From assembly GCA_021442155.1 (NCBI GenBank), contig CM038215.1, positions 210,732,982 to 210,796,981 of the forward strand: a DNA stretch of 64,000 nt, written 5' to 3'. The first letter of the stretch is position 1; every line of letters starts with the position of its first letter. The notes beneath the pieces were generated by a model, which saw nothing but the letters and a program-made list of their open reading frames with translations, had not been told where the DNA came from and searched no databases. The stretch is from Cymbidium sinense. Its lineage: Eukaryota; Streptophyta; Magnoliopsida; Asparagales; Orchidaceae. The position numbers were made by a program, and so were the translations under genes. Below, piece after piece: positions 1 through 13,399 of this stretch.

Positions 1-1933
1 TCATATGGAGTGGATTTGTATCTTTGTTTCCAATCAATTTTTGTTAAGTTCAAATTTGGCTCAACATGACCCCTTTAGGTCAAGTTGGGTCTAAGGTCAA
101 TTGGGCTAGGTTAGGTCTAGTAAGCCAATTGAGGCTTTGGTCAACTTCCACAAGTGATTTGGAATGAGCTTCATTGGTTTTAATCAATTTGGCTTATATC
201 AAGTTTTGACACATTTTGACTTTTTAGGTCAACTTGGGTCAACTTGGGTCAAGTGGCCAATTGGTCTAGGTTAGGCTCAAATGTTGGCTTGGTCAAGTTC
301 AAACATAGGTCATGAGTGAACTTAGATCAAAGGTTTCAATCGGTTTGGCCTATGATGAAATTTGGCTATGTTAGGTTGCATTTTGGGCTAAGTGTTGACT
401 TGGTCAACCCTTAGGTTTGACATAGTTTGACCCAGTTTGATTTATTTATCATCCCATGATGATTGTTGATCATGATGAGAGGCATAGGTGAGTTTGATTA
501 AATTCAATTTGTTTAAGATTATAATTTGGCTCGTAAGGGTACTTTAGGTCACTTTGGGTCAAGTGAGCCTAAGTGGGTCAAATGGCTTGGTCAAGCTTGA
601 TTTGAGCTTAATTGAACTTGTATATGGATTCATGATTGAAATATAAATCCATTTGCAAGTGATTTGAAGTAAATGGGTTTTGATTCATTTGATAATTTCA
701 TATTCAAAGGGTGAACATGAAAGGATTTAGGTTTTGATTTTGGAATTGTGTTTTGGTTTAGTGATTGGAGTTTGGATTTATATTTGAATTCATGATTGTA
801 GGCTTGATTGAATCATGAAGGAAAATCAAGAGTTTGGCTTGATTTGAAATTGATTTAGCTAAGTTCAAGATTTTGACTTGAAAGGCTTAATTGGATTTTG
901 AGGATTTGAATTTGATTTTGGAATTGGTTTTGATTGTTTGAATTTATATTTCATTTATATATGTGAATATAAATGAGAATATAAATGATCATGAGAAAAT
1001 TTCAAGGATTTGAAGTGGTTTAATCATGATTTAGGCTAAGTCCATTAAAAGATTTAAGGACTTAGAAAATTTTGGAGTTTGAAGTTTGAATTTTTGAATT
1101 TGGTTTGATTGATTTATATTTATATTTCATTTATATATGTAAATATAAATGAGAATATAAATGAGTTATGAGAAAATCCCATGAATTTGAATTGATTTGA
1201 TCATGATTTAGGCTAAGTCCATTAATGGAAAATTAAGGACTTTAGAAGGATTTTAAATTTGGAATTTAATTTGAGAGTTTGATTTGATTGATTTATATTT
1301 ATATTTTATTTATATATGAATATAAATGAGTATATAATGAGTTTTGAAAATCCCAAGTTTGATTTGATCAAGATTTGGCTAATTCCATTAATGGAAAAGG
1401 ACTTAAGAAAATTTCATGAATGATTTGGAATTTTGAGTTTAGTTTGATTAGATTGAATTTATATTTCATTTATGTATGTGAATATAAATGAGAATATAAA
1501 TGAATGAGAAAATCTCAAAGATTTGAATTGTTTAGATCATGATTTTGGTCCTTGGGAATATTAAGGACTTAGAAAAATTTGGATTTAGAAATTTTTATGG
1601 ATTTTGATTATGGGTTTCAATCATAGATTTTAATCATGGATTTCAATCATATGGAGTTGATTTGAGTTTGGAGAAAATCAAATAAGATTGATTTGGAGTT
1701 CAACTTGAAGGAAGGAAAGTGAGGAATGGTTTAAGCTAAGGGTAGGGAAATTTTCCTAACACCCCTAAGGTATGACCTATTCCTATGGCTAACTCTTCTA
1801 AGTCTCTAGGACTAGGTTGAGTGTCCACCTAATCACTAGATGTGTCTTAAGACTAAGGAACTCTTAAAGTCTAAGAGGAGTCATAGGTCTAAGATGAAGG
1901 GGTTGAGAGCTCATTCTAAAAAAGAGGTCAACA
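1..1933 (-). mobile_element. LTR 5' part of the long-LTR gypsy family, reversed (fragment A)
   Basis: Read on the minus strand, this begins TGTTGACCTC at 1933 and runs leftward through the same order of blocks as 28973-30900 and 48639-50500: the 'TTAGTCTTAAGACAC' block, the 'CTAAGGCATAACC'-like block, AT-rich ~170-bp repeats, then a stretch crowded with TTGACC. The similarity is plain by eye but clearly diverged. It stops at the window edge, so its true extent is unknown. No coding trace is seen. It is inverted relative to the LTR material at 1934-6760. Confidence 0.75.
850..1600 (-). repeat. ~170-bp tandem repeats inside LTR fragment A (about 4 units)
   Basis: A block containing 'GAATATAAATGAGAATATAA' followed by a 'GAGAAAAT' segment recurs near 957, 1133, 1311 and 1471, a period of about 160-178 bp. 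The equivalent part of the LTR at 29447-29790 has two such units, and 48960-49330 has about three more diverged ones. Unit number therefore varies between LTR copies. Confidence 0.7.
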
Positions 1934-1937
1934 CCGT

Positions 1938-2745
1938 TTAATCTAAGTTCATTAATAAGCATTAGAAAAATTAATCAAATAAATAAATTGAAATAAGGGA
2001 GATCAAATAATAATAAAATTTGAATAGTCAATTAAAGATGATACAAATTATACAAATGGATTATAAAATTGAAACATAATAAATTGAATAATATTAAAGT
2101 TAAGATTGAATGTAAGTTTACTTAAGTAATCAAAGTCAACAAAATGAACAAATGAAATTTACTTGGAAAATGAATATGATAAATACATCCAAATGTGATA
2201 AGCAAACCAAATCATTTTAAAATTATATAAACAAAAATAAACAAATAAAATGAATATAACTTGATGAAACAAAAAGATGAAAGATAAAACATAAGGTTAA
2301 AAGAAATCAAACATAAAAGTTTAACCTAAACTAAAACATAATAATACTAATAAAAAAATGAAAAAGAGTGAAACACATTGACTTAAATATGTTTGGTTGA
2401 CATAATGAACATACATTAAATAAAAAAATATCAAATATGAACATTAACAAAATGAATGAAAAATAAATCAAATTAAAAGAAATTAAAAGAAGAATCAAAT
2501 TTCAAAAGAATTAAAATTTCAAACTCAATTAATTCAAATCATCTAAATGAATCTAAAAATAATTAATTAAGATACCTAGAATCTTAGTTAGACCTTTAGA
2601 ATGAATCTTTATCTTAGGATGAATGTTTCATTCTATTAGGATTTAGGATGTTGAACAGAATGGGTTCCACCCAAAATGGAATCTATTTTATTTTTCATTC
2701 TTGAAAACTTAGAGTTCACTTTAACATAAAAATGATTCTAAAAAT
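1938..2745 (+). repeat. Direct repeat, left copy (~800 bp)
   Basis: Starts 'TAATCTAAGTTCATTAATAA' and ends near 'TTCACTTTAACATA'. The same sequence recurs at 3593-4405 with few differences, for example 'TTAGGATGAATGTTTCATTC' in both. It is far more similar to its partner than other LTR copies in the window are to each other, which points to a recent local duplication. Confidence 0.85.
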
Positions 2746-3316
2746 AATCCTCATTAAATTAGCCTTAATTTAAGTTTTAATGAAATAATCAAAATCTTAA
2801 TTATCCCAAATTACACATCTTTTTAGGGAGAACTTTTAAAGAAATTAAATTAGCAAGTAACCCCACTTGCCATAAAAATTTCAAACTCAATTGACCTCTC
2901 AATTTGAATTATTGAATTTTTAAATCTCTAGGTCAATTTAAAGGAAATAATAAATAAAAAATCACAAAAATTACAAATTCTATAATATAAACTTAAAACA
3001 ACATAATTAACATCAAAACACTTAAATAAAAATGTTCAAGCAATCTGAAAGTAAAGGAACTTAATTAAACATAAGTTAAGGATTTAGAATAATTGAGAAT
3101 ATGGAATTTAATTACACTCCAAAATTAATAATCAATTAAACCATGATAAACCCATTAATAAACTAAAATATAAAATTCACTATTCTCTAAACTTTATAAT
3201 CTATCAACATATGAATACATTAAGGCTATTTAGATTAAGGAATAAAGTGGATACAAATGTAAATGAGAATAAACTTAATAAGATTAAGTTTGATTCCTAG
3301 GGTAGGTTTAGTACAC

Positions 3317-3451
<135 letters not shown>

Positions 3452-3592
3452 ACTTCTTAGATCATGGTTAATAGTGGTAATCACATTATACCAAATGATA
3501 AAAGAACTTTTTTAAATAACATGATTATCATTCCCTTTAAGTTAATTGAAATGAATTGAACTATTCTATAATATATAAATTGAATCAGTTAT

Positions 3593-4405
3593 CTTAATCT
3601 AAGTTCATTAATAAGCATTAGAAAAATTATGAAATAAATAAATTGAAATAAGGGAGATCAAATAATAATAAAATTTGAATAATCAATTCAAGATGATACA
3701 AATTATGCAAATGAATTATAAAATTGAAACATAATAAATTGAATAATATTAAACTTAAGATTGAATGTAAGTTTACTTAAGTTAATCAACATCAACAAAA
3801 TGAACAAATGAACTTAACTTGGAAAATAAATATAATAAATACATCCAAATTTAAAAGTAAACCAAATCATTCTAAAATTATATGAACAAAAATAAACAAA
3901 TAAAATGAATATAAGTTGATGAAATAAAAAGATGAAAGATAAAACACAAGGTTAAAACAAATCAAACATAAAAGTTTAACTAAACTAAAACATAACAATA
4001 CTAATGAACAAAAAGAAAAAGAGTGAAACACATTAACTTAAATATGTTTGGTTGACATAATGAACATACATTAAATAAAAAATATCAAATATGAACATTA
4101 ACTAAATGAATGAAAAATAAATCAAATCGAAAAGGAATTAAAAGAAGAACCAAATTTCAAAAGAATTAAAATTTCAAACTCAATTCAAATCAAATCATCT
4201 AATTGAATCTAAAAGGAATTGATTAAGATACTTAAAATCTTAGTTAGACCTTTAGAATGAATCTTCATCTTAGGATGAATGTTTCATTCTATTAGGATTT
4301 AAGATGTTGAATAGAATGGGTTCCACCCAAAATGGAATCTATTTTATTTTTCATTCTTGAAAACTTAAACTTCACTTTAACATAGAAATGAATTTAAACA
4401 TGAAA
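3593..4405 (+). repeat. Direct repeat, right copy (~800 bp)
   Basis: Partner of 1938-2745 at an offset of about 1655 bp, same orientation. Small indels and substitutions separate the two. The ~850 bp between them holds LTR middle sequence and the TA tract, so the duplicated block may have arisen by unequal exchange or slippage around the TA tract. Confidence 0.85.
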
Positions 4406-4943
4406 ACAAATTCATTAAATCATTAAATCACTTAATGTGAAACCAGCCATGGTAACTTAAACCAATTTTAAAACTAAAAGAAGTAAAAAGAATTAAAACA
4501 AAAAATTCCATAATTTGCACCATATGGTATATAGTTTGGACACCAGAGATCATAAAGCTATTGGCCTAAAGGGGGTCTTGATACCTCAAATCTCTAGTAT
4601 AATAATGACATGTACCTATGAAGTTATATTATGAAGTTTAAAAAGTCTAAAAATCAAATTAAATTAAAAATTAGAAACCAAAATTAAAATTTAAAACAAA
4701 AGAGGCCTAGCAATATCTTACCACAAAAAGTCCCCCATTCATCATACACTATATCATTAGGTCACAGGCCCTAGACTTAGGTTAGGTCATTCTATGATAT
4801 TATGTGATATTCTATGATGTGATGTGATGTATTTTTCTTATTTTTTGTGTGGTGTACTATTTTAGACTGTATGTCTAAGATTATTTGCCTATTAGTTTGG
4901 ATGGTAGGATGTTCTTTTTAGAACTAATGTTGTCTTTTACAGG

Positions 4944-5030
4944 GGGCTATGCTAAATGGGACTGACATCATAAATAAATTTTAAAATTGTTATTTTCTTG
5001 TAGGTACTAAATAGTCTCTTAGCATAGCCC
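4944..5030 (+). other. LTR stem-loop (12-bp perfect stem)
   Basis: GGGCTATGCTAA at 4944-4955 is the exact reverse complement of TTAGCATAGCCC at 5019-5030, with a 63-nt loop. The equivalent positions in copy 1 (33960-34039) and copy 2 (54660-54735) keep the pairing with different bases, so the structure appears conserved. Its role is unknown. Confidence 0.7.
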
Positions 5031-5332
5031 AATAGGACAGGTGGGATTGGAAAGCTGCTAATGCTAAGCTCATATGTTTGTATAATATAACTATTTTGTG
5101 ATATTTGTATTTTACTGATATCTATTTTGTAGGGATTAGGATTTATTTTTAAATTTTAAATACAAATTTAAGCTTAGAATTAGGTTAGGATTTATGGGGT
5201 TTAGGATTAGTGAGTTGACCCTACCAACAGATGAGTACAAAGGTCCCCTATGAAGCTCAATGGAGGACCCTAAAGAAGGAGATGGTCTTAGAAGAAGACC
5301 CATATATCTAAACTTGTAGTTTTGGGAAGGAT

Positions 5333-5358
5333 TGTATACGGGCAGAGCTTGGCTACCC
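5333..5358 (+). promoter_or_regulatory. LTR TATA-like box and short hairpin (fragment B)
   Basis: Decayed version of the block seen intact elsewhere in the family: TATA-like bases, then GGCAGAGCTTGGCTACCC. It lies about 1.43 kb before the LTR end at 6760, the same distance as in five other copies. Confidence 0.5.
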
Positions 5359-7864
5359 ATTTTTTCTTTCCTCTAGGGTGTACATCGGTGCTCAGTCGCA
5401 TTGGTCTATTCATTAATTTAAATTGGCTTAATTTAGTTTGGGTGCACAATAGAATTAACCTGCTATTTTAGGTTTCTTTTTGTGTTGTGTTTTATGTGAT
5501 GGATGCCTGAACGATTAAGCTCTTAGGAAAATTAAATATTATACCCAATCTATATCTAATCAACTCTAACATAAAAAAAAAACTTGAAACTTCACATAAA
5601 TTAAACCCATAGGAAAACTTAAAATCAACTAAAAATAATTAGCTTTCATGAATCATGCTAACATATTGCTCTAACTTTGTGAATTGGATGCTTCACCATT
5701 GCACATAATTGAGGATGACCAATTTCTTGAGAAAGTCTACCTTCTCTTATTTATTTGTCCCATGATTGCTTCTAATTGCATGGCATTTAAGTATAAAATT
5801 CATACCCCAAATCCTTAAATGAATCATGAGTCAAAACATTTAAAAGCTAAAAAAATGTGCATTAGTTAGGTGTATATCATACCCTACATGATCTTAGGGA
5901 TTAAAGAGTGAGTCTAGGTTTTCAGATTCTTTCTTAAAATACAATAACCCAACTATCTTGTATACATGAGACTTGGCATCATGAATTTAAAATGTGCTTA
6001 GATGGTGTTAGCTGGCAGCCCATCCAGGCAAGTTATAAGTCCAAGAGAGTTAGGGATAAATTTCCTTTTTCAAATGAGAGGAATAACCAATAATTCCCAA
6101 AAATGAATTAGATCAAGCATCTAACTTGTGTTAGAAGCACTTATAGACTTATGTTTTGAAGCATCCTATTAGAATAAGTCTTCAACCCTAGGCATTTCTA
6201 TAGTCTTTTGCTTCGACAATCTTAGTCCTAAATTTCTAATAAAATATTAACTCAAATTTTTTATTTAAATTTCAAAACATAAAACCTAATGAAAGGATAG
6301 TTGAAATGTCTACTAGTCATCCCAATATCAATAATAATTTCTTACTTAATCTCGATTGCCTTCCAAATATAAGTATTTCCACTTTAAATCATTTCAATTG
6401 AAATTCCAACATATCATTTTCTTTAGAAATGAGCTTAGAAGTCAATAGAAATAAGAACTTATTTCTTCAATTGATAGCATTCCTTGAAAGCGATCATTCA
6501 TTCGTAAGATGTAATTAACTATAAGGGCTTGCCCTTATAAGGAACCTTGAATCTAGTTTAAAATAAACCCTACTCTACTTCCCATGTAGTTCATAGAAAA
6601 ACTCTCTAGCACATTAAAGATCCATTAGCTTTAGGAATCTTTTATTAAATGGTCAAATCCATTATAGGACAACATGTTTATATTCTGAGATAATATGTTT
6701 ACTCCTTAATGATACATTTGATCATCTAAATAAGAAATTTCTAAAATCTATGTGGTGTCATAAATGTTTCTCACAATGGGGAAGAGAGTATACTCCACCC
6801 TAGCTCTCCAAAGTTCACACACACCTTACTTGGCATCTCTCAAGCCTTCCTTAGAGCTCTTTGTGCACCCCATTGTCAGTGGAACCAAGCACCCTTTAAC
6901 CTGAATGCCTCCCATACCCAATTACATCAATCCCTCACAAAACCCCAAATAAATCTTCACATGCCTTCCTCACATTTTCACAAGAAAGAACAATTTAAGA
7001 CTCACTCTATTCAATCATCATAGCATAAAGTTCAAGTGAACTCCATCGAGCAGCGGTGGAGCTCGGTCTCAGGAATAATTGGTGGGGAGGTAACCAACCA
7101 TCTTCTTAGCAGGGCTTTGCCCCTTCAAAGTGAAGCTACTTCGCATATTAGATCGCCATACTTTACCTCCAGTGAGTTAATTACGTCATTTCCCATTGAT
7201 AATCAAATAAGTGTTGGTGTTTTATGAAGTGGATTCGAGTCTCCTATAGATCCAACCATAGGAACCCTTGCATTCTTAATTCTGATAAAGTTAATCTCAC
7301 TATGATTTGAGACATGGTTGGCTTGAATCATGAGATGAAAGATGAAAGTGTTTGTCTATTACTATAGGAGGAAGATGAATCACAGGCCATCCATCCTGCA
7401 TGATTAGGATGGATGACTGTGATTAATCATGTTAAGAATTTTGATTTAAATATTTTTAAAATATCAAATTAATCAGAGCTATTCCATCTTTGTTCAAATG
7501 GCTATGGACGATACCACGTCTATTGCTATTGAGTTAGTTGCCATGGGAGATGATTTAAATAACTAGTCCCGTGGAGTTGTGCACAAAGCATGGTTGACTC
7601 AACCACTAACTATGCAAATCATTAAATAGGTTTAAAAATATATTTAATTAGCTAGAACTTTAAAAAATCATAATTAATTGTAAAAAAAATCCTAAAGAGA
7701 CATGAAGGCTTATTGGAAAGCTTAAATAGAGGAGAATAAAAGAAAATTAAATGTCTTATTTTTTATTAAATGTGTTGAGGTTAATTAAGGTTTGAATGTT
7801 TTCATTAATATTGAAATTAAACCCTAAATACTTTGCCAAATGACTTGAAATTTTTGTGAATATC

Positions 7865-7891
7865 TTATGGGATGACCTCTACTTCCCATAA
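7865..7891 (+). other. Conserved LTR hairpin (TTATGGGA/TCCCATAA)
   Basis: TTATGGGA at 7865-7872 pairs perfectly with TCCCATAA at 7884-7891 around the loop TGACCTCTACT. The equivalent hairpins are ATGGGA/TCCCAT at 31805-31827 and CATGGGA/TCTCATG at 51951-51973 (one G-T pair). More distant homologues appear at 2857-2876 with a different stem, GCAAGT/ACTTGC. Confidence 0.6.
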
Positions 7892-9884
7892 TTATTTTAG
7901 GACAATTGGACAAGTGTATAAGGAAACACATATTTTCAAACTCTAATTACTCATTTTAATGATTTATTAACTTAATAAATAATGAAAAATTAAAAAATTA
8001 TTTTGAATGCTTAAGAGTGTTAAGAAGACATAATGATGACCACGAAAATGATTAGGACCTCTTGTCCAAATTTAATCTTAAAATCTTCATTTAGAGGCTT
8101 TTATTAATTAAATAATTCATTAATTGGCTTAGGAATAGAAAGTTCATAACTAATTGCACAAAACTTTGAAATTTGTAATTAGCCCCTCTTTGTACTTAGC
8201 TAATAGAGAAGTTTCAATTTAAATTAAAATCATCATTTGATTTAGGGTATTTTGAGGGTAATTGATGATTGTGGATTTTCCCTATTTATTTAATTAAACA
8301 TAAAATATAAGCCCATTTACATTAGAATTTTTAAAGTATGTGTTTTTTATGTTTACCTATGTTCTATAACATTTTTCATAATTTTTTTGGCGTATATTTG
8401 ATTTCTAATTAAATTTTTGGGCCCTTTAGGCTTAATTGGCTTAAATAATAACTAAACCTTAATTAAATCATAAAAACACTTATTGTACTTTTAAATCACT
8501 TAATTGATGGAGAGGGTAACTTTAAAATATTTTTTCTCTAATAAGCCCAATTAACTTTAATATGAACATGCTAATTGAAAAGGGAGAGCTTAATTAGGTT
8601 TAAATGATGTTATACTCATACGATTAGCATTGAAAATTAATGACTTAAGTAGATTATCTAGTGATATACATTTATTTTTCTCCATCAACTTGAAAGAGTG
8701 TGCCTGATTCCTATTCATTTGCGTCCATGTTTAAAATGATAACTATTAAGTTCAAATTATATTAATTACACCCATTAATGTTATTATTATTAGTGAATTT
8801 CAAAAGTAATTTTATTATATAAATTAAAGTGTATTTATGAGTGTTGAATTAATAGATTTAATCAAAATGTATTAATCATAAATATCATCAATACATATTT
8901 AAGGTATATAATCTAGACACCCACAAGAGTAAGGCTATTGATCCGAAGGAGGCTTATATACCTCGACTCCTTAGTTTAATAATGACATGTACCTAAAGAT
9001 TGTAGAGAGAAATGTATATGAATTAAATGTCTTATTCTTTTTTATAAATACATATTCAATTAAGTGGTTATGTTTATTGCTTATGTAAATTCTCAATTAG
9101 AATCAAAGAGTAGACCTTACCCTAAGTAGGCCCCATTGTTTCACATACTCTTCAAATAATTAAATCTAGCTCAAAATTAAATTAAGATGAAATAATCTAT
9201 CTCTATATTATTAATCATTTGAATTAGAACCACCTCGTGGAAATAAATTGAACTTTGTTCTTGAATTACAATTCAACTATTAAAACTTAGCTTTGCCTCA
9301 TTACATTAACCATCATGCACACATTAGACTGATAGGTCACCAATCGTAGACTTAGGTTAGGCTAATATTTGATTATGATGTATTTGGTTTCTTATTTTGT
9401 GGTGTATTATTTTACCTTGAATGTTAGGAATATTTTATGCTAGCTTGAATGATAACACATTATTTATTAGACTAATAATTTTTTGTAGAGGGGGCTACTA
9501 TAAAAAAAAATTTTTTTTTTTTTTGCTTGTAGATCCTACTTGACACCTCCCCTCCTTTAAGTAGAGCCCATTAAGTCAAGTGGGCTTGGTACCTAATGGT
9601 GCTATGTCCAATTATATGAAATATAAATGCTTAGTGTGTATGTGTGTTATGTGGCTAACATATATTTTATAGGTTTAGTTAATAATTTTATTTTGAAAAT
9701 TTTCAAATGTAATTTTGTAATAGAATCAATATTAGAGCCATGGGATTTAGGATGAACAAAAGCTAGAAGGCAAAGACCTAGGAGGCCCTATAATGCTTGG
9801 AGGGTCAAAGACTTTAAAGATCAAGAGAAAATGAAGACCTCCATAAGCTTATTTATTTGTTGTAATATTTATTGTAATTTGGGC

Positions 9885-9910
9885 TATATAATGGTTGTGC
9901 TTGGTAGCTC
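9885..9910 (+). promoter_or_regulatory. LTR TATA box (fragment C)
   Basis: CTATATAATGG aligns with the TATA block of the other LTR copies and lies 1.48 kb before the LTR end at 11361. The hairpin arms downstream are degraded here. Confidence 0.5.
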
Positions 9911-11489
9911 ATATTTTTTTTTTTCTTTTCTAGGGTGTATAGTAGAACCCGACCACATTGGTCTGCTCTCTATTATTTCAATTTGGATTGTTTGGTGTGT
10001 TTACTCAATGAGCACATTAGAACCACATGTTTTTTAGGCTTCTTAAAATATGATGATTGTTGTTTGAAATAGATGTTGGTAGGCTCATTAGAACTCAAAT
10101 TTTCTAACCTAACATAAAATCAATTTGAATTAAAATTAATACAACTCATAATATTATTATAAAGCCTAAGGATAAATCAACTAATAGATTTAGAAATAAT
10201 TAGGTATGTGATGGATGCATAATAATCATGCATACATATTATCTTCCCTCTTTGAATAGAAAGGATCTTCACTTATTACATGATTAGGGGGAGTGCAAAA
10301 CCATTGTTAGCATTTCCCTTGAGTGAAGAACACCCTTCTTGTGGATTGGCCCATAACTTGATTTTATCGTGCATATAGGCATACTTGCTAACCCAAGATT
10401 GAGTTAAATTTAAAAATCTAAAATGTATAAAAATATATAATCTTTTTGCATTATATAGAACATTGCTCATACCCATCATGGTGTAGAATCTAAGGAGAGA
10501 ATTTAGCCTCTTAAGTTTGTATTCTTAATAAGAAAAACATAGTTATCTTACATTCATGAGACTTCACCACATGATTTCAACATATAAGAGGTGTTAGCTA
10601 CAACCTTTCAAGGTGGTAATAAGTATAGAAGAGTCAGGATGGGTTCGTTTTCCTTAATGAAAATGAATCCATATATCCAATTCTTCCTCTTATTAGATTA
10701 AGTATAGCTCTTAGTTTGTGCTAGAGTATTTTAGATTTAGAATTCGAGGTAGCCTATTTCTCTTTTACTACAGGTGTAAATCTTTACTTTTGAGGTATTT
10801 TTATAATGTTATATTGTAAGACTGTAATTTCTAGTATTCTAATAAAATATTAATTTAAATAATAATAATAATTCACCATTTCAAAATATAAAACTTCACC
10901 ATAGGATAGATGGGGTATTTACTACGCTTCCTAGTATTATGAATGCTGCATATTCATCTTCCTTTAGACTTTGTTAAGAACTCTTCCTAATTGAGTTTTC
11001 CCATTTTCTTCCAAAAATTACTAATTATTTGCTCTAAACTTTGAAATTTATAAGGATGTTAGTCAGCCACTTTAATTGAGAGTTTTTTTAAGAGGTTAAT
11101 ATCTCCAAAGATGTTATTAACTATGGTGGGTTGCCCCTATAAGGAACTTAAGAACCCAGCTTAAAATACACCCTCCCTTACTTCATCCACGTAGGGTAAG
11201 AGAAAAATCTCGGGTACATGTAGACCCATTAGCCTTAAGAGTTCTTATTAAGTAATGGGGTCCATTGTGGGTGATATTTCTACCTTTCAAGGTATTATAT
11301 CATTCATTGATGTCATGTTCAATCATTTCATTATGTGCCACATAAAATCAGTGTGGTTTCTTCATCACTACATCTTTACACACCACAACTATTATACACA
11401 TACATACCAAGTAGTTACATTTCACATAATTTCGCATAACACCATTAGATACAAAGTCCAACTATCCTAATGGGCTTGCTTGAAGATGA

Positions 11490-13310
11490 AAGTAGCACTT
11501 GAAAGTAAAATCATTTAATTTATTTTTATTATAGCAACCCCCTTTTCATTAATCACAATCACTGTAGAAAAAAATCTTTAGTCTATTAGATATCACTCTA
11601 ACACCTAAAACTACACACAAAAAAATCATAACATCCATTCTAAGAAAAATAATACACCACAAAATAGTAAAACAATAGTACATTACGTAACACATCATCC
11701 TAACTTAATTTTAGAATTAATGACATAGAATTCTAATGTGTGTCCAAAAGTTAGCATGGTGAAGCAAAGCTAGGCTTTAATGTTTAAGTTGTGATTTGGA
11801 AGTAAAGTTTAACTTATCACCATTAAATGATTTCAATTCAAGTGATTAGTGATTTGTGAATGACTTTTAACCATGTTTTAAAATCACCATTTAAGTTGAA
11901 TTAATGTTTTAGAGAACATAGTGCTTGATTATCCTTAGTGTATTCATCTTACCTCATGCCTTAACCTTAAAAAGCTATGGACCTTAACCAAAACTTGCTT
12001 TAATTATGCATGATCCTCTATGAGATTAGTGGAACAAGATAAGGTAGATTTATGGAATGTGAATCAACTTAGCGTTATTTAATTTATTTAACATATATTG
12101 ATGGCATGCATGCATAGGGTGTAGTTGAAGATAGTGATTACTTATGTGGGATGAAATTTACATATAATACTTAGTAGATGTTATGCATGCATGAAATTCT
12201 TATTTCTAATGTCTTGATTTACATAAGTATGTGGCATTGTTAAGCTAGTTAGTTATAACAAAACCTTCTTCAAACTAGTAGCTCTACGCCTTTAGGTGTC
12301 CAACCTATATACTTTCTAGTTGTAAGGATGCATGTGTTATGGATGATATTCCTAAATGATATGAACACATATTTCAAATGGATTACATATAAATCATAGG
12401 TATGTGGCAATGTTAAATAGTAGGTTAAGGTAACAAGACCTCCTTCAAACCAATAGCCCTACGCCATCAAGTGTCCAGCCTAATGCCCTTTGACAATATC
12501 AAACATATGATTCTATATGAATAGATATTATATGTTAATTTAAATAATCTGATAACATTAAAAGAATTCTTTTGCATTTTTTAAATCATATGTTATATAT
12601 GAATATATGTATCTTTTCTTGTGAATTAAAGAGTAAATTTTGAAAACACTCAACAACTAAGTCTATATGCATGAAATCGTGTGTGATGAATTTGATTTAA
12701 GTATAAAAATGGAAGATCACACACCATAAAGCTCACTCACATGTTCATCAAATCAAACACTAGCATGCATAATCAAAACTTGATTTAAGTTTAAGTCATA
12801 TTTAAATTGAAGGCTTAATTAAAATTAATTAGGGTGAATTAATGAAGTTATTTAAACTTAGGTTTGACTACTATTTTTTAATGTTGCTCTCTATTAGTTA
12901 AAGGGTCTTAAGTTAAATTCTGATTTTTATGATTTATTAATTATTAAATTCTAAAAGTAGGGTGATTAACCTCTAAAATATAAATAATCATTAAGCATAA
13001 GCCCAAAGATTATAAAAACTTTTTTTAAACATGAATAATGATATCAAAGATAAACCACATAAAATCATATTGAATTTTAGTTCATAAATAGTGCTTAATT
13101 ACAATAATTATTATTTTCATAATTAAGTAATTACTATCAAAATATCCTAAACTGATTGGGGATTTTAATTTCATTCATTAATTATCTATTGAACAAACTC
13201 ATCAAAGCTTTGCCCTTAGTTTTTTATTTATGTATAATTAATGGTGATTTTTTATATTATAAAATAATTAAATCAATTATTTAATTAATTAATTATCTTA
13301 AGTGCCTAGA
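11490..13310 (-). mobile_element. LTR middle section, reversed (fragment D)
   Basis: On the minus strand this runs from a block matching 8200-8280 ('TTTAGGATATTTTG'-like) to a block matching 9340-9520 ('TTTTGTGGTGTATTATTT'). It contains two copies of the GGACAC/AAGGAGGTC module, at 12395-12480 and 12225-12320 in reverse. It overlaps the part of the LTR also present in fragment E, so the two are separate copies and not one copy split by the LINE. No gene is seen. Confidence 0.65.
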
Positions 13311-13399
13311 TAGAACATATTCGTGGCGCAACTTTCCTCCTATGTTCTCCAGCCCACTAGGGTTATTGTTCAATTGATTTACTATGCTTAGGAACCATC

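Larger units (their letters stand above)
4481..6760 (+). mobile_element. LTR 3' half, forward (fragment B), ending TGTGGTGTCA
   Basis: Matches 24540-26620 closely and 33160-35859 and 53000-56484 less closely, in the same order: the 'GTTTGGACACC' module, the 'GACTTAGGTTAGGTCA' block, a long stem-loop, the TATA/hairpin block, a run of AT-rich blocks, then 'TCTATGTGGTGTCA'. The terminal TGTGGTGTCA at 6751-6760 is the shared LTR 3' end. No coding trace is seen; the short frames are chance. Confidence 0.75.
6761..11361 (+). mobile_element. LTR middle to 3' end, forward (fragment C)
   Basis: Begins inside the LTR (6785-7630 resembles 50840-51700, including the 'CATCCTGCATGATTAGGATG' block) and runs to the LTR end near 11361 ('GTGTGGTTTC'). 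It keeps the hairpin 7865-7891, the GGACAC module near 8909-9000, the stem-loop block near 9495 and the TATA block at 9885. It abuts the 3' end of fragment B, so two LTR pieces lie head to tail. No functional gene is seen. Confidence 0.7.
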
